Shown one piece after another: positions 19,722 to 27,768 of a stretch of 31,794 bases of DNA. How positions within the stretch are numbered: position 1 is the stretch's first letter; each line of letters begins with the position of its first letter. This DNA is from Seminavis robusta. Its lineage: Eukaryota; Bacillariophyta; Bacillariophyceae; Naviculales; Naviculaceae. The stretch is taken from assembly GCA_903772945.1 (NCBI GenBank), contig CAICTM010001321.1, positions 1 through 31,794 on the forward strand. Reading direction: 5' to 3'. The position numbers and the translations under genes were made by a program. The notes under the pieces were generated by a model. It made no database searches, was not told the DNA's origin, and saw nothing but the letters and a program-made list of their open reading frames with translations.

Positions 19722-20909
19722 ATGAAGCAATCTCTGTTTTGTGACCAATCCAGTCGAATGCTGTTGTGGTGGCTGCTGCTTACCTCATCATCGAGCAATG
19801 CACTCCAACCAACGGGAATCAATGTCCAACCAATACCGCAGCAGCAGCAGCAGGAATATTCACGTCGCAGCTTTGCCATGGCTACGGCATCCATGGTGAC
19901 ACTATCATTATTTCCAAGTGCCAATGCCCAAGCCATGGTGATCAACCCCAAGACGGGCATTGCATTGCCCGAAAAAGAGGAAATAGAACAGTCGATTCCG
20001 GTGGACTGGACAGATGTGGAAAATCCATTCCAGAGTAGCTCCAACAGACAATTCGGTCGACTAGATGGATCACCAGACTCCATGTTTTACCAGGCTCCTC
20101 GATTTGTCGAGCATGTCGATGAACCAGCCGTCAAGACAATGACATCCTATATTAGCCAACAAGCCATTCCCGCTGCTGCAGCAAAAGTTGGTGATGATGA
20201 TGTACGAGTCTTGGACTTGTGTTCCAGTTGGACCTCTCACATTGATTTAGACGCAGTAGGAGGAAGGAAACCCAAACGGATATCAGGGTTAGGTATGAAT
20301 GACAAAGAACTTGCCGGCAACCCTGTACTAGATGATTGGGTGGTCAAAGACCTGAATGAAGATCCCAAGCTCCCTTACGAGGACAACAGTTTCGATGTCG
20401 TCTTGTGCCAGTTGAGCATTGACTATCTGACCAAGTGAGTTATCTACATGTAGTTGACACCATTTTGTGCCCTTGGTTTGTTGTGAAGGATGGAAACAAG
20501 AACTAATCAACTTGTCAACAATCATACACGTATCACCTTAGACCACTGCAAGTGCTCCAAGAGGCAAGCCGCGTGATGCGCCCCGGTGGTACGATCCATA
20601 TCCTTTTCTCCAATCGATTGTTCCTCAGCAAGGTACGTATGTTTCACACCGCCAATCGTTCTGAAGCAGCTCCTGGGATGGTCGTTACTGGCTGAAAACT
20701 AACAACGTGCATTGCAAATAAATCCACAGGCCATTGCTCTGTGGACTGGCGCCGACGACATTGACCATGCCTACACAGTGGGATGCTATCTTCACTTTTG
20801 CGGTGGGGGCTTTCAGAATATTCAAGCAAAAGATCTGTCAATACGAAAGGGGAAGGATCGACTGATTGCTTCAGATCCTCTTTACGTTGTGACCGCTACC
20901 AAGGGATGA
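19722..20909 (+). CDS. Plastid-targeted SAM methyltransferase-like protein, 3 exons
   Basis: Exons are 19722-20434, 20542-20632 and 20730-20909 (introns 107 and 97 bp, GT-AG); the product is 327 aa. Splicing restores DYLTKPLQVLQEASRVMRPG and FSNRLFLSKAIALWTG. The N-terminus has a hydrophobic signal segment (MLLWWLLLTSSSSNA, 13-27). A second element follows: twin arginine plus hydrophobic core plus Ala-X-Ala (SRRSFAMATASMVTL...ANAQA, 48-71), which resembles a Tat-type thylakoid-lumen signal. The Rossmann methyltransferase fold is visible as VRVLDLCSSW (161-170, the SAM loop, less glycine-rich than usual), LNEDPKLPYEDNSFDVVLCQ (211-230), and EASRVMRPGGTIHILFSNR. These are class I (methyltransferase 11-like) motifs IV and V. 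Substrate is unknown. The weak motif I leaves activity uncertain. It converges on the HscB gene with a 106-bp gap. Confidence 0.85.
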
Positions 20910-21015
20910 ACAAATTGCTGCAACCTGCAAATGCATACAAATGTATCTATAACCAGGTGCAAAGGTTCTTCTTCAAATCGTGGAGTTTACTTTCCTGTAC
21001 GGTACATTGTTTATT

Positions 21016-21696
21016 TCAAGAAATCTCCATGTTGTCTCGAATAGTTTCTTCTATTCGACTGTAGTATTGCAACATGATAGTGAGCTCTACGGCCTTGTCT
21101 AAATCCTGTGCGTCAAAGGCTTGAGCCAATTCTTCCCCCACCTCTTGCATGCGCGTATTGTTTTCTTCCGACAATGATTGCAACTTGGCTTGATCCGACC
21201 CGGCTTCTTCAATCGCTTCTCGAATTTCCATCACTTGCATCAACAGCATGGAGGATGCAGGGCTGGATCCCAGTAATTCTTGCAAAGATGATTCGTCAAA
21301 GGTATCCTCCACTTTTCCCAACAATTGAAGCATGTGGGTGGCTCGTGTCGAATCTTGTTGGAGTATTTGATAGGACCGTGTCACCAAAGTGGCTTGTTCG
21401 GAAAGAGCCTGTTGCTCGGCGAGTGGCTTGCCATGGTGTTTGTCAGGGTGAAACTGAGCCATTAATCGTCGATAGGACTGCTTCAGTTCGTCTTGAGAAA
21501 TATCAAATCGTCGGTCCAAATTCAGCAACGTAAAGGCATCGACTGGTGCATTATTGTCATTCCTACTACTATCTTCGGAAGAAGCTGCCGCCGACGACCA
21601 CCGCAATGCTACCGTCTTGGATACCGAAGTTGCCACTGGGCTTCTGAAGACTCTATTGGCGCAATTCTTGGTAATAGCAGCAGAAACACTCCACAT
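21016..21696 (-). CDS. HscB/Jac1 co-chaperone for mitochondrial Fe-S cluster assembly
   Basis: This is a 226-aa single-exon protein, ATG at 21696. The first ~40 residues (MWSVSAAITKNCANRVFRSP...) are Arg/Ser/Ala-rich, a mitochondrial presequence. The J domain covers about 53-115 (DAFTLLNLDRRFDISQDEL, SYRRLMAQFHPDKHHGK) with the invariant HPD at 83-85. This is the site that stimulates ATP hydrolysis by mitochondrial Hsp70. The C-terminal three-helix domain (DESSLQELLGSSPASSMLLM, MEIREAIEEAGS, and a helix ending YSRIEETI) is where the Isu scaffold docks in known HscB/Jac1. No N-terminal CxxC zinc module is seen, so it is Jac1-like rather than animal HSC20-like. It is divergent to the NAD(P)-binding protein gene, with a 319-bp shared upstream region. 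Confidence 0.93.
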   Translation of the reverse strand: MWSVSAAITKNCANRVFRSPVATSVSKTVALRWSSAAASSEDSSRNDNNAPVDAFTLLNLDRRFDISQDELKQSYRRLMAQFHPDKHHGKPLAEQQALSEQATLVTRSYQILQQDSTRATHMLQLLGKVEDTFDESSLQELLGSSPASSMLLMQVMEIREAIEEAGSDQAKLQSLSEENNTRMQEVGEELAQAFDAQDLDKAVELTIMLQYYSRIEETIRDNMEIS

Positions 21697-21875
21697 TGTT
21701 CTTCTTTCAACACAGACAGAACAGGTCGGTCAATGGCTCTACTATCTAGCAATTGCTCTGCACTTGCGGGTTGTTCTCAATTGACAGCGAAGAAATGAAG
21801 AAGTGCTGTGGTCTGGCCCACCAGAGAAGGTTGGTTGCCACCAACGAATTTGTCAGCCTTGCAGCTTTGGAAAAG

Positions 21876-21902
21876 ACGGTGACGTGTCGTAAGTCACGTC
21901 TG
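21876..21902. promoter_or_regulatory. Inverted GACGTG/CACGTC pair in a divergent promoter
   Basis: GACGTG (21881-21886, preceded by GT so reading GTGACGTG) and CACGTC (21895-21900) face each other across 8 bp between the HscB and NAD(P)-binding genes. TGACGT-like cores are bound by bZIP factors, and in diatoms bZIP/aureochrome proteins are known to use such sites. Regulatory use here is inference from sequence and position only. Confidence 0.3.
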
Positions 21903-22015
21903 CAAATCACGAGTGGTACCAACGCAGATCTTCATCATCATCCTTTAGCATTCTCGGTTCGCCATGAATAAGTGGCAGCACTGCACTCACTTTGAAAGAC
22001 CAATTGAATAGCAAA

Positions 22016-23245
22016 ATGACGGTGACAATGAGGCAGCCAACTCTCCTTTTGCTACTAGTCTCTTGCTTGCTATCAGGGGCAGCCCTTGGGTTTTCTCCGA
22101 GTTTGCCAGTGGGACACCAACAGCTGCGCGTGTTGGGGTCTACCACCCCACTTTGGTCTACCAATGATGATGATAACCAATCCGAAGAGGAGGAAGCGGC
22201 TCGCCTCCAGAAAAAGGCCAGTGAACTACGAGACCAGATTCGTCAGATGGAAGAACAGTTGGGAGGAGAACGAAAGCGCAACTACGAAATCCCCACCCCA
22301 GTGGAACCAGAAGAAGATCTCACCTTGACGGGAAAATCACTGCGACGCAAGCGAGTACTGGTGGTAGGTGCCAATGGACGGCTGGGTTCCATGGTGTGTC
22401 GCTATCTCTTGCGAAACACCACCGACGACACGGAAGTGATTGCCGCCGTCCATTATGTGGGAGAAGACTCGTACACATCACGTGGATACGGAAGATTGTC
22501 CTACGAAGTGGGAGCCGAAGATGGTGTGGGTAACATTGGTGCTGCCTGGTCGGCCGAAGATCGAGTCGCGACGTTTCAGTACACGGACGAAATGAAAAGC
22601 TACAATTTGCAAAATCTGAGGTTAGTCGAAGTGGAATTGCTCAATCCGACACAGTGCGATACCATTACGGAAGGAGTCGACTCAGTAATCTGGTGTGCGA
22701 CGGACTACAATGATAATCAACCCAGAGCGGTTTCAGGATTGAATGTGGCCTTTCTCTTTCGAGCTGTGACGGATACAACAAAGGGAAGAGTGGAAATCGA
22801 AGGACTCCAGAATATTCTCGGTAGTCTCAAGAAAAACTTGCAAGAAACGAGGCGTAAAGCTGGCAAGGATATCAGCGCGGTCAATCCCAATGATCCTGTC
22901 AACATGGTACTAGTGTCTCCGGCGCCTGGGATCTTTGGAAACTTTGAAACACCCTTTGGAGAATTCAACGCCATTAAGCGACAAGGGGAACAGATTGTCT
23001 CCAAGGAGTTTCCTAGCCTGACCCACACCGTATTGCAAATGGGCAAGTACGAAGACAACTTTGTCGAGGAAGATTTGGAACTGCTGTTCGAAGAATCTTC
23101 CTGTGAGTATGAACAAGAATTGGAGAAGGATAGCTATCGAGTCCGCATCAATCGAAGAGATGCTGCAAGAGCAGCCGTTCAAGCCTTGACGGATGAGGCG
23201 ATTGAAGGAAAGATTGTCAAGTGCTGGACTGCCCTGAGAGGATAA
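22016..23245 (+). CDS. Plastid-targeted NAD(P)-binding Rossmann (atypical SDR) protein
   Basis: The product is 409 aa from one exon. The first ATG is 22016 (MTVTMRQPTLLLLLVSCLLS); a few upstream codons in frame lack ATG. The signal peptide ends in SGAALG followed by FSPSLP. Phe at the cleavage +1 position is the diatom plastid import rule, so a stroma location is likely. A Glu/Lys-rich coiled-coil stretch follows (about 56-92, EEEEAARLQKKASELRDQIR). The dinucleotide-binding domain starts with VLVVGANGRLGSMVCRYLL (114-132), with GxxGxxG as GANGRLG. DSVIWCATDYNDN and NMVLVSPAPGIFGNFETPFG are later strand/loop segments. In this atypical-SDR/NmrA-like group the YxxxK catalytic pair is often missing, and I do not see a clear one. 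The role could be reductase, redox sensor or assembly factor; unknown. Confidence 0.88.
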   Translation: MTVTMRQPTLLLLLVSCLLSGAALGFSPSLPVGHQQLRVLGSTTPLWSTNDDDNQSEEEEAARLQKKASELRDQIRQMEEQLGGERKRNYEIPTPVEPEEDLTLTGKSLRRKRVLVVGANGRLGSMVCRYLLRNTTDDTEVIAAVHYVGEDSYTSRGYGRLSYEVGAEDGVGNIGAAWSAEDRVATFQYTDEMKSYNLQNLRLVEVELLNPTQCDTITEGVDSVIWCATDYNDNQPRAVSGLNVAFLFRAVTDTTKGRVEIEGLQNILGSLKKNLQETRRKAGKDISAVNPNDPVNMVLVSPAPGIFGNFETPFGEFNAIKRQGEQIVSKEFPSLTHTVLQMGKYEDNFVEEDLELLFEESSCEYEQELEKDSYRVRINRRDAARAAVQALTDEAIEGKIVKCWTALRG

Positions 23246-23460
23246 CTAACTCGTCTTGGACTTGAAACCACGTGTCCAGCAAGACACTGGTAGAAGCATC
23301 TAAGTTCCGTTGTACAGAGATCTAAGCTACAATTTATTAATGCGCATATCCTATTTTCCTCGCAGCAGTCTGTCAAACTCAATTGCCGTTCCTATCCACA
23401 GAGAAGTTCGCGTGTACTACATTTGACTGGCACATTCACAAGTACCGAATGAGCCGAGGA

Positions 23461-25861
23461 TCATTGATAAGTTCGTGCCGGAGGAGACGATTGTCCATTA
23501 TCGGTTGGCCTTTCCATTTCGGGCAACGATATCTTGCTTTGTCGATTGCTGTCGATGCTGACAATGGTGGCACGATCGTCATCGTCGTCTTCATAATCAG
23601 CGTTGCCAACCACATCGTAGCCTCCACCGCCACCGTGACCGTGTCGAGGGTGATTACCACGGAACATTTGTTCAATCTCTTCCAAGGACAACCCCTTGGT
23701 TTCGGGAAGAGCAAAGTATAACCAGACAAAACCAATCACCGCCACACTTCCATACATCCAAAATGCGCCGTAGGCTGTCACGCTTTCCGGTCGACTAATG
23801 GAGAGAAACGTAGCACTCACAAGGAGGTTGCCAATCCAATTGGAGGCAGTGGAACAACTCACAGCAATGGAACGAAAGCGCATGGGGAAGATTTCCGAGT
23901 TGAGGGTCCAGGGCAGTCCTCCCATTCCAATGCCGAATGCCATTAGGTAGGCGACCATAAAGACCACTGACAACCATCCCCACGGATTCGAACACGTGTT
24001 GTAAATCCATCGCGTATCTCGGCCACAAACCGGAGGGTCAAAACTGGTGTTGTTGTGTGTGGGTTGAAAGGGACCCTTTTCATTTCCTGCAACGCATCGT
24101 CCGCCGCAAAAGCCACATCCATCCATCTGGGCACAATCGTAGCAGTATGTTGTCACTCCACTCCAAACCATTGCTGAAATACCGTGACACGTGTCATCAG
24201 TGGCCAACACATCACGTGACGATACTCGACTTAGATAGAAGGATCCACCCAACCCAAATAAACTGTTGGTTATCGTCGTACGGTAGGTAGAGCAGGAGAT
24301 TAGTCTGTGTTTCCAATAGAAAGATAGATGATACAACGATAACTATGCAGTCCAGCTTTGCTTCTTACCAGATCGCCACCAGCCCTAGTGACGTGAGTAT
24401 GAGTTGTCGTCTGCCTGCTATATCCACCAAGTAAATGCTGGCGGCAATACCAGCCACTTGTGCCAACGCTGTAAAGCCACTCAACCAAACTGCCGTGACC
24501 TCTGTTGGTTATTGTCGTACGTTATTAGAGCGGGAGATTAGTCGTCGGTATGGTTCCCATAGAAACATGATACGACGAGAAAACTTTGTCTTCCAGCTTG
24601 CTGCTTACCATCAAATTGGGACATTTCGTAGATACTGGCAGCATAGTACTGCAAGTACAGCGGTTGTCAGAACCTTGAACAAGTGCTGTTTCATTTCATT
24701 TCATTCCATTTCCAGCCTTAACGTACGTACCATGACAGTATTGATCCCCGACAGCTGCTGCACCCACATGAGGCCACAGCCTAGGAACAGTGCCTTTCTG
24801 GCCCCTTTATCCTGCAACATGTTGTGTACTTGTTTTGCAAATTGCTGAATATTGTGCCACGTAGCTTGCAATGTAGTTTCACGGGTTACAGTTGCCGTTG
24901 CAGTACTCGCAGTGATCCCCCCCTCTTCATTGTTGTTATTATCCTCAATCATTTCCAAAATTTCCAGAGGCAATGCGTTTTTGATCTCTTGCAGTTCTTC
25001 CATGGCATCTTCATCGGATTCCCGAAATTGTTGCAATACCAATGCAGCTTCTTCAATGCGTCCTTTATTGGCTAGCCATCGTGGTGATTCTGGCAATCTC
25101 AAGAATCCCCACGTCATGATTAATGCTGGTACAGCCGCCAGCCCCAACATGTACCTCCAACCCGTATCGGGCATGACTTCATCCAATGCGCCATCGACCA
25201 TTCCAGCAGTGAATTGTCCCACAGTGACGAGGAGTGCATTGACCGTTACCAGTCTTCCTCTCATGCGTGGCAAGGACATCTCCGCGATATAGACGGGGGT
25301 CGTCAAACTGGCAATTCCAATGCCCAGACCGACCACGATTCTCCCCAGTACCAGAGTGGTATAATCCCAGCAAACAAATAGTATGAATGAGCCAGCCGTA
25401 AAGACAATGGAGGCAATCAGACAACATTTGCGACGTCCGAGTTTGTCATTCAACGACCCCCCCGCGAGAGAAGCGACCAAAGCGGCCAGGACAGTGGATG
25501 AGACGACCACTTCCTTTTCTTCGGCGGTTAACGAAAACGCCCTGGCCAAGGGCAACATGGCTCCCGAGATGACGCCCGTGTCGTACCCAAACAAAAAGCC
25601 ACCGATGCTGGCCAAACAGGTCAAGAATCGCATGTCTTTCATGACCTTGTCGGCTCGGATGCGACGAATGCCTTCCTGGGTCCAAGAATTTCGTGGGCTG
25701 CTGGCTTTATTGTTGTTGTCATCGCTGCTGTTACTTGCACTTGTCATGGTCGTACTGCCGTCGACGGACGACGGTTGACTGGCCAGGACATCCACATGCG
25801 TCTCTGTTTCGACCGTGCTACCACTTGGAACAGCGTCGTGATGAGGGTCTTTCCGTGCCAT
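23461..25861 (-). CDS. Myo-inositol/H+ symporter-type MFS sugar transporter, 4 exons
   Basis: Minus-strand exons are 24731-25861, 24609-24648 (only 40 bp), 24369-24501 and 23461-24262; the product is 701 aa. Sugar-porter hallmarks appear in order. These are [17 protein letters not shown] (87-103), DKLGRRKC (139-146), [20 protein letters not shown] (173-192), RLPESPRWL (255-263) and [18 protein letters not shown] (368-385, split by intron 1). [10 protein letters not shown] (415-424) and [14 protein letters not shown] (619-632) follow. Between TM9 and TM10 lies an ~75-residue Cys-rich insertion ([19 protein letters not shown], 473-490, then VCG and NTCSNP). A similar extracellular loop is typical of plant INT and animal HMIT inositol transporters, which is why I favour myo-inositol. 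A Ser/Asp-rich cytosolic N-terminus and an Asp-rich, Gly/His-rich C-terminus flank 12 predicted helices. Introns are 82, 107 and 106 bp; the last two are related to each other. Confidence 0.93.
24263..24608 (-). repeat. Two homologous introns in one gene (introner-like pair)
   Basis: Intron 3 (24263-24368, 106 bp) and intron 2 (24502-24608, 107 bp) of the transporter align end to end on the minus strand. Both start GTAAG(A/C)AGCAA then GCTGGA, share GTATCAT, TTTCTAT.GGAA and GACTAATCTCC(T/C)GCTCTA, and end CGTACGAC(G/A)ATAACCAACAG. Each has an internal inverted repeat: TTATCGTTGTA against TACGACGATAA in intron 3, and TTCTCGTCGTA against TACGACAATAA in intron 2. The 133-bp exon between them is ordinary transporter sequence, not duplicated. 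By eye identity is roughly three quarters with small indels. Confidence 0.9.
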
Positions 25862-26199
25862 AGTTTATTAGTTTGTCGAAGTATTGACTAACCAGGAAGT
25901 AGCAATGCTCGAGTGCCGCAAATGTATACTTGCCTTCAAAAGTAGATTGTGTGGATTGTTGATGGGTGAGGGGTGTGTGTTGCTTCCGACCTCTTCGAAA
26001 CTCGAAACGCGACAGGACATGGGAAATGAAAAACTGGAAAATGGAGAAAAGGCTTCTTCTACAGTAAACCTTGAAAATATCCGTCAAATACCATATTTTG
26101 ATATTTTGCCACTGACGTTTCGTCGCTCACAAAAAGGGAAGCCCCCTGGAAGGTCCCGGAATGAACCATGAAACACGACTGGATGTCAGTTTCGGTAAA

Positions 26200-26345
26200 T
26201 TTTGTTTTCAGTTTTACGTAATGTATCGAACTGTATCGAAATGTTCATTAAAACTAGCATATTTACATAAAGTTCCGTAAAACTGTAAAAACCGTAAAAC
26301 TGTTTGGTATCAAATTGTGAGCGTCGATCAGCCGGAGCGCTCCGG
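26200..26345. promoter_or_regulatory. Repeats and 14-bp palindrome in a divergent promoter region
   Basis: Between the transporter (minus) and the DUF1995 gene (plus) there are two direct copies of CCGTAAAACTG (26275-26285 and 26292-26302) and one inverted near-copy, CAGTTTTACG (26209-26218). There is also a tandem TGTATCGAA, and a perfect palindrome CCGGAGCGCTCCGG at 26332-26345, about 90 bp upstream of the plus-strand ATG. They are plausible transcription-factor sites; function is not shown by the sequence. Confidence 0.35.
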
Positions 26346-26435
26346 TGCTCGTCCAGCTAGCCGGCTGTGATTGCCGAAAAGCTCCTCACTTTTTCAAAAC
26401 GCTGACATGTTTTTCGCGTCCGTGAAGATGAGAAG

Positions 26436-27368
26436 ATGAGCGAGACCATCCGCATTTTTCAAGCTAGTTGCGCTTCCACAACAACAATGATGACAGCTAT
26501 CCTAGCTCGGACTGGCACTTTTGTAATGGTGGCCATCCTACTTGAACAGGCCAAATGTGTAACTTCCTTGGCATCATCAGTGCCGCCAGTCTTCCTGCCA
26601 ACGTCTCAAAGTGCCATGATCAAACAAGCCGCCTCAGCCATTCAGACAGCCTTGTTGGATGATAAGATCCATCTTCAAACAATCCGATTGCCGCTATCTG
26701 AAGCCATGTACAGCGAGTCCGAAGAAGGATTCGTGGCGGATAGAGCCATTGGTTGGCAGGGTGGTCCTCAAGAAACCTACAGATATCTTTCTCCCTTGGT
26801 ACGACAGTTATTGCAATCAGTAGACACTCTTGGTGGTGGATCTAATGCTGCAGTGTTGCCACGAATTCAAGAACAAGTAATGTTGGACTTTGACGGCAGT
26901 GCCCTAATGACCTCCGAGTCCCCAGCGGGACCTTTGGGGGACGCTCAGGCTTTGATTCAACCCAACACGGATGCGTACTATTACCCCAAGACGATCCCCA
27001 CAATTGAATCGCAAATGGTGGTACAAAGCAACGGCACCACCGTGAGTCGACTTTTTCTCTTGGTCAATCCAGCATGGAGGGATGTCAGCAGTTTTGGATT
27101 CTTGGCACCAAAAGAAAAAGTCCAACGAGATCTTCTAGACACATATCCGACAACCTACGCTGTGGATCAGTTTGTTGTCCGAGGACAAAAGTGCAGTCTT
27201 CTCAAAGTATGGCCCCATGATTGGTGTGTCTTTGTGTCGAATTTGCCCTATGATAATGACAACAACGGTGACAAGTCGTTAGCAACTTTCTTGGGGTCCT
27301 TTGAGGAACGTCCCCCGTACAATGTGATGGATGAACTCATACTGGCCGCATTGCAAAAGAAGAACTGA
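26436..27368 (+). CDS. DUF1995 domain protein, probably plastid-targeted
   Basis: This is a 310-aa single-exon protein with ATG at 26436; an alternative start at Met18/19 would give a tidier signal peptide. A hydrophobic segment (ILARTGTFVMVAILLEQAKC, 22-41) can serve as the ER signal of a diatom plastid presequence. The DUF1995 domain runs from about 60 to 300. It comprises IKQAASAIQTALLDDKIHLQ (62-81), the LDFDGSALM segment (150-158), PLGDAQALIQPNTDAYYYP (166-184), and FLLVNPAWRDVSSFGFLAPK (207-226). It ends in a WPHDWCVFVS strand and the tail ERPPYNVMDELILAAL. Related plant and cyanobacterial proteins are of chloroplast type, some tied to photosystem II build-up (LPA3). I infer only a plastid role, since no catalytic residue is evident. 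It is divergent to the transporter gene. Confidence 0.85.
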   Translation: MSETIRIFQASCASTTTMMTAILARTGTFVMVAILLEQAKCVTSLASSVPPVFLPTSQSAMIKQAASAIQTALLDDKIHLQTIRLPLSEAMYSESEEGFVADRAIGWQGGPQETYRYLSPLVRQLLQSVDTLGGGSNAAVLPRIQEQVMLDFDGSALMTSESPAGPLGDAQALIQPNTDAYYYPKTIPTIESQMVVQSNGTTVSRLFLLVNPAWRDVSSFGFLAPKEKVQRDLLDTYPTTYAVDQFVVRGQKCSLLKVWPHDWCVFVSNLPYDNDNNGDKSLATFLGSFEERPPYNVMDELILAALQKKN

Positions 27369-27768
27369 AGCAAGGACAAAAATTGCAAACCGTTTCAAGG
27401 AAGTCCATCTCTTCAACCACTACTGGTACCGGTACGAGCTAGAAGCCACCCTGCACCGTTGCATGCGGCAAGACAACGCCGCTGAACGAATGCTTTGGAT
27501 CATAACAGTGGCTGCCTACGTACTACATCTAAAAATGCTCCATATGACATATTGTGTGGTTATGAATGTACAGGTACATATAGCCATCCTCATGGATGTA
27601 TTGTGTTCTGGTTGGAGGCAGCCCCCAATGTCAACCGAAGATCCACTCTTCGAGGCAATGCCTAGCATCGAGTGACGAACAGCAAACTTACACTTAAGTT
27701 TTTGTTTGCCTTGTTGTTGCCCATGGCGTTGCGTCATTTAGAGATGCATTGTCACTTACTGCCGCCCG
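27369..27768. other. Intergenic between convergent genes
   Basis: This is the gap between the stop of the DUF1995 gene and the stop of the minus-strand Lys-rich gene; it would hold both 3' ends. No gene or strong repeat is recognised. Confidence 0.5.
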
